From positions 1 to 15,220 of the forward strand of contig JALSIU010000232.1 of the NCBI GenBank assembly GCA_026989715.1: 15,220 bases of DNA, read 5' to 3'. This DNA comes from Methylomonas sp. GTDB taxonomy: Bacteria; Pseudomonadota; Gammaproteobacteria; Methylococcales; Methylomonadaceae. Within the stretch, counting starts at the first letter, position 1. Each line of letters begins with the position of its first letter. The notes beneath the pieces were generated by a model. That model saw only the letters and a list, made by a program, of their open reading frames with translations. It did no database searches and was not told where the DNA came from. Shown piece after piece: positions 7,231 to 14,421 of this stretch. The position numbers and the translations under genes were made by a program.

Positions 7231-9542
7231 TGGCTATTGATTTTACGATTGCTGTGGTGGGTAATCCTAATTGCGGCAAAACCACTTTATTTAATGCATT
7301 AACAGGGGCTAAGCAGCATGTAGGAAATTGGCCGGGAGTAACGGTAGAGAAAAAAACGGGGGAATATGCGCATGCAGGGAAGCGCGTTGAGGTAATTGAT
7401 TTACCGGGAACTTATTCATTAGAGGCCGATAATGATATTTCTTTAGATGAGCAAGTTGCCAGAGATTATGTTGCCGCTAAAGAAGCAGATTTAGTGATTA
7501 ATATTTTAGATGCTTCTAATATAGAGCGTAATTTATATTTGACCTCACAATTAATCGAAATGCGCGTACCGATGATTATTGTGTTGAATATGATGGATGT
7601 TGTTGCGCAACGTGGTTTGGAAATTGACATTAAGCAATTATCTAAATTATTGGCTTGTCCTGTGATGGCAATTTCTGCGGCAACTCGGCAAGGTATTGCG
7701 GAGCTTAAAACCCAGATTAATGAGGCGGTCATAACACAACCTGTACCCTCATTAGAGATACGTTACCACTCGGCTATTGAAAAGGCCATTGATGAATTAT
7801 TGCCCGCTTTACAAATGCAAGCTAAGCAGCACCATTGTGATGTGCGTTGGTTGGCTATTCGCTTATTAGAGCGTGATACTTTGGCGCAACAAATTGCCGG
7901 CATGGAAATGGTAAAAATAGCCTCGGCAATAGAGCTGGATATAGAGGTTGCTGCTGATGAAGAGGTGGATATTTTAGCGGCTGATGCACGATATGGATTT
8001 GTCAATGAACTGACTAAGAGCTGTGTTAATAAATTAAATGAAATTAGCCGTGATACGACAAATAAAATAGATAAATGGGTGTTGAACCGTTATTTAGGTA
8101 TCCCTATATTCTTATTGGTCATGTATATCATGTTTATGATTACCATTAATATCGGCAGTGCCTTTATTGATTTTTTTGACCAGGTGGCCGGCGCCATTTT
8201 TGTAGAAGGCTTGGGGTTGGGCTTGGTCGCGTTACAATTTCCGGAATGGTTGGTGGTGTTATTAGCTAATGGTGCCGGTGGTGGCATACAAGTAGTGGCA
8301 ACTTTTATTCCTATTATTGGCTTTTTATTTTTGGTGTTATCCATACTGGAAGATTCCGGCTATATGGCACGTGCCGCCTTCGTCGTTGATCGTTTTATGC
8401 GCATGATAGGGTTGCCGGGGAAGTCGTTTGTGCCGATGATTGTCGGTTTTGGCTGTAATGTGCCTGCTATTATGGCCACTCGCACCTTAGAAAGTCAGCG
8501 TGACCGTATTTTAACTAATATTATGAATCCATTTATGTCCTGTGGTGCGCGTTTGCCTGTTTACGCACTGTTTGCCGCGGCATTTTTTCCGGTCGGTGGG
8601 CAAAATTTGGTGTTTGGCTTGTATGTTTTAGGTATTGCCGTGGCAATACTCACGGGTTTAATTATGCGTCATACTCTCTTTAAAGGCGATTCTATGCCGT
8701 TTATTATGGAGTTGCCTAATTATCACTTACCCACTGTACAAAGTATTATGATTCGTACTTGGGATCGTTTAAAAACTTTTTTGGTGAATGCCGGTAAAGT
8801 GATTGTACCGATGGTATTGGTGTTGAACTTTTTAAATTCATTAGGAACAGATGGTAGCTTTGGTCAGGAAAATACGCAAACCTCCGTTTTGAGTGAAATA
8901 GGGCGTGTTTTAGTGCCGGTATTTGAGCCTATGGGAATACAAGAAGATAATTGGCCGGCAACGGTGGGTATTTTTACCGGCATATTAGCAAAAGAAGCGG
9001 TCGTCGGCACGCTAGATGCTTTATATAGTCAGCTGGCGATGAAGGGGGAGGAATTACCAAAGGAAGCTTATGATTTACCACAATTATTATTAGCCGCTGT
9101 GCAGACTATTCCTGAGAATTTAATTGCGGTGGCTGATAATTTATTAGATCCTTTAGGATTAAATATTGGTGATGTGAGCGATATGCAGCGAGCCGCTGAT
9201 GAGCAAGCAGTCAAACACGGTACTTTTGGTGAAATGCAGGCGCGTTTTGATGGACAGGCCGGCGCGTTTGCTTATTTGTTGTTTATTTTGTTATACGCCC
9301 CTTGTGTTGCTGCAACTGCAGCTATTCAGCGGGAAACAGGCACTAAATGGACTATTTTTGTTGTAGCCTGGACAACCGGTATTGCGTATATGACCGCGAC
9401 TATTTTTTATCAGCTTGCGACCTATGTGCAACATCCACAAGCATCATTATTTTGGGTGTTAGGCTTGTTGGCCGCTTTTGCAATGGTTATTTTAGGTTTC
9501 TGGTGGGCAGGGCGAGCAGAGTTAAAGCAGGAGTTAGCATGA
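7230..9542 (+). CDS. feoB: Ferrous iron transport protein B (GTP-gated Fe2+ permease)
   Basis: A 770-residue inner-membrane Fe2+ transporter with an N-terminal G domain. G1 is GNPNCGKTT (11-19), G2 lies in the NWPGVTVE region, G3 is DLPGTYS, and G4 is NMMD. A helical GDI-like spacer follows, then the polytopic core with the paired gate motifs GFGCNVPA and SCGARLPVY and the late YAPCVA segment. Length is close to E. coli FeoB (773), so it appears complete. I place the start at ATG 7230, which overlaps the feoA stop (TGATG), rather than the TTG one codon earlier. The end overlaps the feoC start by 4 bases. Translational coupling and shared Fur control are expected. Confidence 0.97.
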   Translation: MAIDFTIAVVGNPNCGKTTLFNALTGAKQHVGNWPGVTVEKKTGEYAHAGKRVEVIDLPGTYSLEADNDISLDEQVARDYVAAKEADLVINILDASNIERNLYLTSQLIEMRVPMIIVLNMMDVVAQRGLEIDIKQLSKLLACPVMAISAATRQGIAELKTQINEAVITQPVPSLEIRYHSAIEKAIDELLPALQMQAKQHHCDVRWLAIRLLERDTLAQQIAGMEMVKIASAIELDIEVAADEEVDILAADARYGFVNELTKSCVNKLNEISRDTTNKIDKWVLNRYLGIPIFLLVMYIMFMITINIGSAFIDFFDQVAGAIFVEGLGLGLVALQFPEWLVVLLANGAGGGIQVVATFIPIIGFLFLVLSILEDSGYMARAAFVVDRFMRMIGLPGKSFVPMIVGFGCNVPAIMATRTLESQRDRILTNIMNPFMSCGARLPVYALFAAAFFPVGGQNLVFGLYVLGIAVAILTGLIMRHTLFKGDSMPFIMELPNYHLPTVQSIMIRTWDRLKTFLVNAGKVIVPMVLVLNFLNSLGTDGSFGQENTQTSVLSEIGRVLVPVFEPMGIQEDNWPATVGIFTGILAKEAVVGTLDALYSQLAMKGEELPKEAYDLPQLLLAAVQTIPENLIAVADNLLDPLGLNIGDVSDMQRAADEQAVKHGTFGEMQARFDGQAGAFAYLLFILLYAPCVAATAAIQRETGTKWTIFVVAWTTGIAYMTATIFYQLATYVQHPQASLFWVLGLLAAFAMVILGFWWAGRAELKQELA

Positions 9543-9763
9543 TTTTATCTGAGTTACGTGATTATTTAAAGCAGCAGCGTCGGCTTTCTTTATTGGATAT
9601 GGCTAATCATTTTGATATGGATGCTGATGCTTTAAGAGGGATGTTGGTTAAATGGGTTAATAAAGGCAAGGTCAGAAAACTATCGACTGATAAGGCTTGT
9701 GGCACTAGCTGTTGTAAGTGCGATCCTGCTATGACTGAGTTGTATGAATGGATAGATGTTTAG
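9539..9763 (+). CDS. feoC: FeoC-like winged-helix protein with Cys cluster
   Basis: A 74-residue protein beginning MILSELRDYLKQQRRLSLLD, the winged-helix start typical of FeoC (small Feo partner, regulator or FeoB stabiliser). Cysteines 54, 58, 59 and 61 (ACGTSCCKCDP) lie in the wing, where E. coli FeoC has C-x4-C-x2-C-x5-C and Klebsiella FeoC is known to bind an Fe-S cluster. Here the spacing is C-x3-C-C-x-C, with no later cysteine. The ATG overlaps the feoB stop as ATGA, which decides the start. An open frame extends further upstream but would run inside feoB and is not used. Confidence 0.88.
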   Translation: MILSELRDYLKQQRRLSLLDMANHFDMDADALRGMLVKWVNKGKVRKLSTDKACGTSCCKCDPAMTELYEWIDV

Positions 9764-9954
9764 CGCACGTCTATGTATTGAGCTTAAAGGAAGGTTACGT
9801 AATTTTTCGTAATTAAATGATAGGCAGAATGCACAACTTTAGATTTTAGATGGGGGCAGTACAAACATTCTGCGCTAGTTTCGGGATTTATTGTCTCCTC
9901 GATCCCTTAAGTAGTGTAAGATCAACCTACTTGTTAGTCCTAAAAGGCCAGAGC

Positions 9955-10614
9955 ATGGATATTGATCTTTTTGAAAACATTCCTTTGTTTGCAGTGCTGA
10001 GCCCTGAGCAACGCAGTGAATTTGCGCAACATTTTATTGCCCGGAACCATACAAAAAATACGATTATCATTAATGAAGGTGATGAGACTAATTCCCTTTT
10101 TATCATTTTACAAGGCCGAGTCAAAGTCTATCTTAATGATAAGTCCGGTAAAGAGGTTATCTTAAACGTACAATCTGTCGGTGAATATTTTGGTGAAGTG
10201 TCATTATTAGATGAGGGTGCTAGGTCTGCTAGTATTATGACTTTGGATGATTGTTATTTTGCCGTTTTGCTTAAACAGGAATTTAGCAGAGCGTTAAGTA
10301 ACAACCCCGACTTATCTTTAGCAATTATTCGTGGATTAACACAGCGATTACGTGCTTTAAGTGGTAATGTACGTAGTTTGGCATTAATGGATGTTTATGG
10401 TCGGGTCGTGAGTACTCTGATGGAACTTGCTTGTGAGCAAAGTGAGGGTGTTTGGGTGATTGAGGAGTCGCTTACTTATGCCGACTTAGCCAATCGAGTG
10501 GGGGCATCGCAAAAAATGGTCGGTCGGATTATGCAAGATTTAAAAAAGGGCGGTTATCTCCGTAAGCAAGCTCAGCAAATTATAATTGAGCGAAGCTTGC
10601 CTTCGGCGTGGTAG
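9955..10614 (+). CDS. Crp/Fnr-family transcriptional regulator
   Basis: A 219-residue regulator with an N-terminal cyclic-nucleotide-binding beta-barrel (about 5-115), a long dimer helix (about 117-145) and a C-terminal winged helix-turn-helix (about 174-205). The phosphate-binding cassette GEVSLLDEGARSA (80-92) keeps the Gly-Glu and Arg-Ser residues that hold cAMP in CRP, so a nucleotide ligand is plausible. Only Cys100 and Cys160 are present, so it is not an Fe-S Fnr. The recognition helix reads ASQKMVGRIM: the CRP DNA-contact residues Arg180 and Glu181 become Gln and Lys, while Arg185 is kept, so the operator should differ from a CRP site. I start at ATG 9955, preceded by AAAGG, since the longer frame from 9850 adds residues that do not look like this family. 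It converges on the next gene, with 3 bases between stops. Confidence 0.9.
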   Translation: MDIDLFENIPLFAVLSPEQRSEFAQHFIARNHTKNTIIINEGDETNSLFIILQGRVKVYLNDKSGKEVILNVQSVGEYFGEVSLLDEGARSASIMTLDDCYFAVLLKQEFSRALSNNPDLSLAIIRGLTQRLRALSGNVRSLALMDVYGRVVSTLMELACEQSEGVWVIEESLTYADLANRVGASQKMVGRIMQDLKKGGYLRKQAQQIIIERSLPSAW

Positions 10615-10617
10615 TTT

Positions 10618-10959
10618 TTACATTTGCATCGCTTTTTTCTGACGCATCATTTTTTGCATATGTTTTTGCATCATTTTCTTTTTCATTTGGCGGTGCGCTT
10701 CCTGGTGGTCTTTTATTAGCTGTAATTGCTTATCCATTAGTTTTTTCTTTTTTCTGGTATTTTTTTCATGTCTGATTTGGGATGAAAGTTCGTCTATCTG
10801 TAAAATATACTGTTGTTTTTTACGCGCTTGTTTATCTTTCATTTCTTCAGACATGCTCCCCATGTCCATTTGCATTTTCATGGGCTTATTTTCGGCAAAA
10901 GCTGATAGGCTAGCGACTGATAAGAGACCTACTGCAATGAGTGTGTAGAGTTGCTTCAT
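10618..10959 (-). CDS. Small secreted Met/Lys-rich coiled-coil protein, unknown function
   Basis: A 113-residue protein that I do not recognise. It has a clear Sec signal peptide (Lys2, hydrophobic 4-18, cleavage after AFA at about residue 22). The mature part holds about 15 methionines and no cysteine. It opens with a Met-every-other-residue stretch (MKMQMDMGSM, 27-36), continues with a charged helical region (about 36-95) suited to a coiled coil, and ends MMQKHMQKMMRQKKAMQM. Met-x-Met spacing with His is seen in periplasmic Cu(I)/Ag(I)-binding proteins, so metal binding is possible but unproven. An alternative is an LTXXQ/CpxP-like periplasmic helper. AAAGG precedes the ATG by about 9 bases. 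It has its own upstream region (136 bases after ligA) and converges with the Crp-type gene. Confidence 0.75.
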   Translation of the reverse strand: MKQLYTLIAVGLLSVASLSAFAENKPMKMQMDMGSMSEEMKDKQARKKQQYILQIDELSSQIRHEKNTRKKKKLMDKQLQLIKDHQEAHRQMKKKMMQKHMQKMMRQKKAMQM

Positions 10960-11095
10960 ATGTTAAACCTTTAATTGTTTGGGGTAATAATAATTGTTCA
11001 TTTCAAGTAAACTGACGGCCTGTTTTGCTTGCATTTTCGTTTATTGGACAATAACACTTTCTGCACTAATGAGCCAGTGCTTCATGAATTATGTT

Positions 11096-13105
11096 TTAAG
11101 CATGGTTTAATAAATTTAAGAAAGCCTCTTCATTTAAAACTTCTATGCCCAGCGCTTCGGCTTTGTTGAGCTTAGAGCCGGCATCCTTTCCTGCAATGAC
11201 ATAATCTGTTTTTTTGGACACGCTACTGGATACTTTTGCCCCAAGTGCTTGTAATGCTTGTTTGGCTTCATTGCGGCTCATATGCGTTAAGCTACCCGTG
11301 AGTACAAAGGTTTTGCCGGATAATGTGTGTGCTTGTGTTGTTTTTGCCGGCATGTCCGGCCAATGAATGCCGGCTGCTAATAAGGCTTGGATAACGGTTT
11401 GGTTATGAGGTTGGCGAAAAAATGTCACGATATGTTGAGCGACAACCTCACCGACATCATCCACTTCTTGCAGTGCTTCCTTATTTGCTTTTTGCAGTGC
11501 TTCCAGGGTTAAAAAATGTTCCGCTAAATTTTTAGCCGTTGCTTCGCCTACTTCTCGAATACCAAGAGCCAGTAAAAATTTGGCAAAGTGGGTTTGTTTA
11601 CAATGGGCTATCGCTTGTATTAAGTTGTCCGCTTTTTTTTGTCCCATCCGTTCTAGGGGAATTAATTGCTCAGCGGTTAGATTAAATAAATCGGCCGGTG
11701 TGTTAATAAGTTGCGCATCGACCAATTGTTCAACCACTTTTACACCTAAGCCATCAATATTCATGGCTTTTCGCGAAGCAAAATAGCGGATGGCTTCTTT
11801 GCGCTGAGCCGCACAATATAGGCCGCCTGTACAACGTGCAATACTTTCATTTTCTAAGCGTTCAATTTCAGAAGAACAGATAGGGCAAGTGGTTGGGAAT
11901 ATAATCTCGCTACTTACACCAGAATTAGGTAGTGCTTGGACTATTTGCGGAATGACATCGGCGGCTCTGCGGATAATGACGGTATCACCAATTTTTAGGT
12001 TTAAACGCGCAATTTCATCCGCATTATGTAGACTGGCACGGCTGACGGTAACACCGCCGACAAAAACCGGCTCTAAAATGGCCACAGGGGTAATGGCTCC
12101 CGTTCGTCCGACTTGAAATTCAACATCTAATAATTTAGTTTGCTCTTCTTGTGCAGGAAATTTATGAGCAGTTGCCCAGCGGGGGGCGCGTGCGACAAAT
12201 CCTAAGCGTTCTTGTAACATGATATTGTCTACTTTATACACAATGCCATCTATTTCATAAGGCAAGTTTGCACGTTGTTGTCGTAGTTTTTGATAGGCGT
12301 TTAAGCAGCCTTCCGCCCCTGTTTCTAAACTGATTTCATTTGTTAGTGGTAAGCCCCATTTTTTAAGTTGTTGCAGGCGTTGGTAGTGGCTATCTGCTAA
12401 TTGGCCTTGCTCAACGATGCCAATACCATAGCTATAAAAAGCTAAAGGGCGTTGTGCAGTAATCGTAGCATCCAATTGGCGTAGACTGCCGGCGGCGGCA
12501 TTGCGAGGGTTGACAAAGCCTTTGTTGCCTTCGCTGATGGCTTGCTGGTTAAAGCGAATAAAATCGGCAATCGGCATCACGACTTCGCCGCGGACTTCTA
12601 ATCGCGCCGGGAAATCTGAGCCGGATAAGGTCTGCGGGATATTTTGAATGGTTTTGACATTATGGGTGACATCTTCACCGACAGAGCCATCGCCTCGTGT
12701 CGCGGCTTGTACCAATTTACCTTGTTCGTATAATAAGCTGATGGCAAGCCCATCTAATTTGGGTTCGACACAAAAATCCAGCTCAGTAGCATGCTCTAAA
12801 CGCTTAGTAATGCGCTCGATAAAATCGTGTAATTCAGAGGCGGAGTAAACATTACCCAGTGATAGCATCGGTAATTCATGTTGTACTTTGCTAAATGCCT
12901 CAAGTACCTTTCCACCAACGCTTTGACTTGGGGAGTCACTACTGGCAAATTCAGGGTGGCGTGCTTCTAGTTCGCGCAACAATTTAATTTGCCTATCATA
13001 TTCTGCATCGGTAATGCTTGGAGAATCTAATGTGTAATAGTTGTAGTTATATTTTTGAATTTGTTGACGTAATTTAGATATTTGTTGGGCGATTGAATCA
13101 GGCAT
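11096..13105 (-). CDS. ligA: NAD-dependent DNA ligase
   Basis: The essential ligase that seals nicks in replication and repair using NAD+. At 669 residues it has all domains in order. An Ia NAD-binding region (YNYYTLDSPSITDAEYD, 21-37) comes first. The adenylation domain holds catalytic Lys116 in EPKLDG and the TRGDGSVGEDVT motif (137-148). It is followed by the OB fold, then the zinc finger with Cys407, 410, 425 and 431. Helix-hairpin-helix repeats (about 450-580) and a C-terminal BRCT domain (about 592-669) complete it. The ATG at 13105 is followed by the conserved N-terminus. Unlike many gammaproteobacteria, zipA is not next to it. It is divergent from the diguanylate cyclase gene with a 49-base gap. 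Confidence 0.97.
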   Translation of the reverse strand: MPDSIAQQISKLRQQIQKYNYNYYTLDSPSITDAEYDRQIKLLRELEARHPEFASSDSPSQSVGGKVLEAFSKVQHELPMLSLGNVYSASELHDFIERITKRLEHATELDFCVEPKLDGLAISLLYEQGKLVQAATRGDGSVGEDVTHNVKTIQNIPQTLSGSDFPARLEVRGEVVMPIADFIRFNQQAISEGNKGFVNPRNAAAGSLRQLDATITAQRPLAFYSYGIGIVEQGQLADSHYQRLQQLKKWGLPLTNEISLETGAEGCLNAYQKLRQQRANLPYEIDGIVYKVDNIMLQERLGFVARAPRWATAHKFPAQEEQTKLLDVEFQVGRTGAITPVAILEPVFVGGVTVSRASLHNADEIARLNLKIGDTVIIRRAADVIPQIVQALPNSGVSSEIIFPTTCPICSSEIERLENESIARCTGGLYCAAQRKEAIRYFASRKAMNIDGLGVKVVEQLVDAQLINTPADLFNLTAEQLIPLERMGQKKADNLIQAIAHCKQTHFAKFLLALGIREVGEATAKNLAEHFLTLEALQKANKEALQEVDDVGEVVAQHIVTFFRQPHNQTVIQALLAAGIHWPDMPAKTTQAHTLSGKTFVLTGSLTHMSRNEAKQALQALGAKVSSSVSKKTDYVIAGKDAGSKLNKAEALGIEVLNEEAFLNLLNHA

Positions 13106-13154
13106 ATGATAAATGGTTACGTTTTTATGTAGAAACTGCTACCCTTATGGGTAA

Positions 13155-14312
13155 TTGCTTTTTAATCAGTTGAGAATTATTTTGGAAGAAGACCTAACGA
13201 CGGATTTAATGGTGTTGCAAAGCCATTTAGACGGTATGTTGGAGCGTGTAAAATCTAATGGTAACACGTTACGGCGTTTTCAAATGTTTGAAATGGGTTT
13301 GCTTAACCTTAATTCTTTGGCGGAAATGCTTGAGTATATTTTAGCCTCTCAAGATTTTTTTGATCTTGATTATATTGGATTTTGTCTGATTGATGCAAAG
13401 GGAGAATTGCAAACTTATTTAATGGAAGATGGTTTTAATATAGATAAGCAACCACGTCTTATCCTTTTAAAAAATAATGATATATTGCAAGCTACGTTTG
13501 GTTGCTCGATTAATCCCTATTTAGGTTTGTATAAAACAGCTAAGTGCGCGCATTTTTTTACGATTGATAAACATAAACCTGCCAGCGTTGCGATTATTCC
13601 ATTAGTTCGGCGTGGCAAATTTTTAGGTGCGTTAAGTATGGGCAGTCTTGATGCACATCGCTTTGAAAATACCATGGCAACCGATTTTATTGAGCATATG
13701 ACCTCTGTGGTGAGTGTTTGCTTGGAAAATCATTTAAATTATGAAGCAATGAAGCGTACCAGCTTGATGGATACCTTAACCGGTGTTAATAACCGCCGCT
13801 TTTTAGAACAACGCTTAGGCGAAGAGATTGACCGAGCGCAGCGTAGTGTTGAGGCTTTATCATGCTTCTTTTTAGATATTGATTTTTTCAAGAAGGTAAA
13901 TGACACCTACGGTCATCAAGTAGGCGATCAAGTCTTAACTTTAGTCGCAAAAACTATTCGTGAGCAATTACGCAATAATGATGTATTGGCGCGTTATGGG
14001 GGGGAAGAGTTTGTTGCCTTACTGGCAAATATTGAAGAAGGCATGGCCTTTGATATTGCGGAAAGGATTAGGAAAAAGATAAAGAGTATTGTGGTTGAAG
14101 CTAAAGGAGAGTCTGTTACGATAACCATTTCTATTGGTAGCGTAACGTATAAACCTTCAAAAGGGACACATATAAACTCAAGCCAAGTCGGTGTGGATTT
14201 AATTGAAAAAGCAGATGCTGCCTTATATAGTGCAAAAAATTCAGGCCGCGATAAAGTGGTGTCGGCGGGCGTGATTTCCGATCATATGGCTTTAGCTAAT
14301 TTATTTAAGTAA
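13155..14312 (+). CDS. Diguanylate cyclase: DUF484/GAF-like sensor domain plus GGDEF
   Basis: A predicted soluble enzyme of up to 385 residues that makes cyclic di-GMP from two GTP. Residues about 15-200 form a DUF484/GAF-like region with an N-terminal coiled-coil helix (SHLDGMLERVKSNGNTLRRF), a possible signal input. The GGDEF domain spans about 203-370. It has DTLTGVNNRRFL (206-217), metal aspartates in LDIDFF (Asp241, Asp243), the active-site loop GGEEF (282-286), and the inhibitory RxxD site RNND (273-276) five residues before it. It should therefore be active and product-inhibited. There is no membrane segment and no EAL domain. The start is uncertain: a TAA ends just before TTG 13155, other TTGs occur at 13170 and 13182, and the first ATG is 13209. 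The next gene (V-ATPase B) begins 109 bases downstream on the same strand. Confidence 0.9.
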   Translation: MLFNQLRIILEEDLTTDLMVLQSHLDGMLERVKSNGNTLRRFQMFEMGLLNLNSLAEMLEYILASQDFFDLDYIGFCLIDAKGELQTYLMEDGFNIDKQPRLILLKNNDILQATFGCSINPYLGLYKTAKCAHFFTIDKHKPASVAIIPLVRRGKFLGALSMGSLDAHRFENTMATDFIEHMTSVVSVCLENHLNYEAMKRTSLMDTLTGVNNRRFLEQRLGEEIDRAQRSVEALSCFFLDIDFFKKVNDTYGHQVGDQVLTLVAKTIREQLRNNDVLARYGGEEFVALLANIEEGMAFDIAERIRKKIKSIVVEAKGESVTITISIGSVTYKPSKGTHINSSQVGVDLIEKADAALYSAKNSGRDKVVSAGVISDHMALANLFK

Positions 14313-14421
14313 GTTTGTCAGATTCGGGTATTTAACTAAATGACTGCATAAAGTGAGGCGTTTTAAACCCCCATATAGGGTAAGTAACTTAGTGGTAATT
14401 TTAATATTTTTGGAGTTTTAA

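Noticed and set aside
9347..9538. Upstream extension of the feoC reading frame
   Set aside because: It lies wholly within the feoB coding region; the ATGA overlap at 9539 is the natural start.
9824..9873. 8-bp inverted repeat GCAGAATG/CATTCTGC upstream of the Crp-type gene
   Set aside because: With 34 bases between the arms, a match of this size is not rare by chance in a 191-base gap, and neither arm resembles a Crp or Fnr half-site.
9850..9954. Upstream extension of the Crp-family reading frame
   Set aside because: The extra 35 residues have no family resemblance, while ATG 9955 has AAAGG upstream and gives the usual N-terminus and length.
10589..10617. Possible bidirectional terminator (CGAAG/CTTCG then T-run) between the convergent Crp-type and Met-rich genes
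   Set aside because: The stem is 5 bp, lies inside the coding end, and the T-run is about 8 bases away, so it is not convincing.
11060..11080. GCACT/AGTGC hairpin just after ligA
   Set aside because: A 5-bp stem with an 8-base loop and no T-tract on the ligA strand is too weak for a terminator call.
13140..13153. Short palindrome TACCC-TTAT-GGGTA between ligA and the diguanylate cyclase gene
   Set aside because: A 5-bp stem is too short to call an operator or terminator without other copies; noted only because it abuts the uncertain start.
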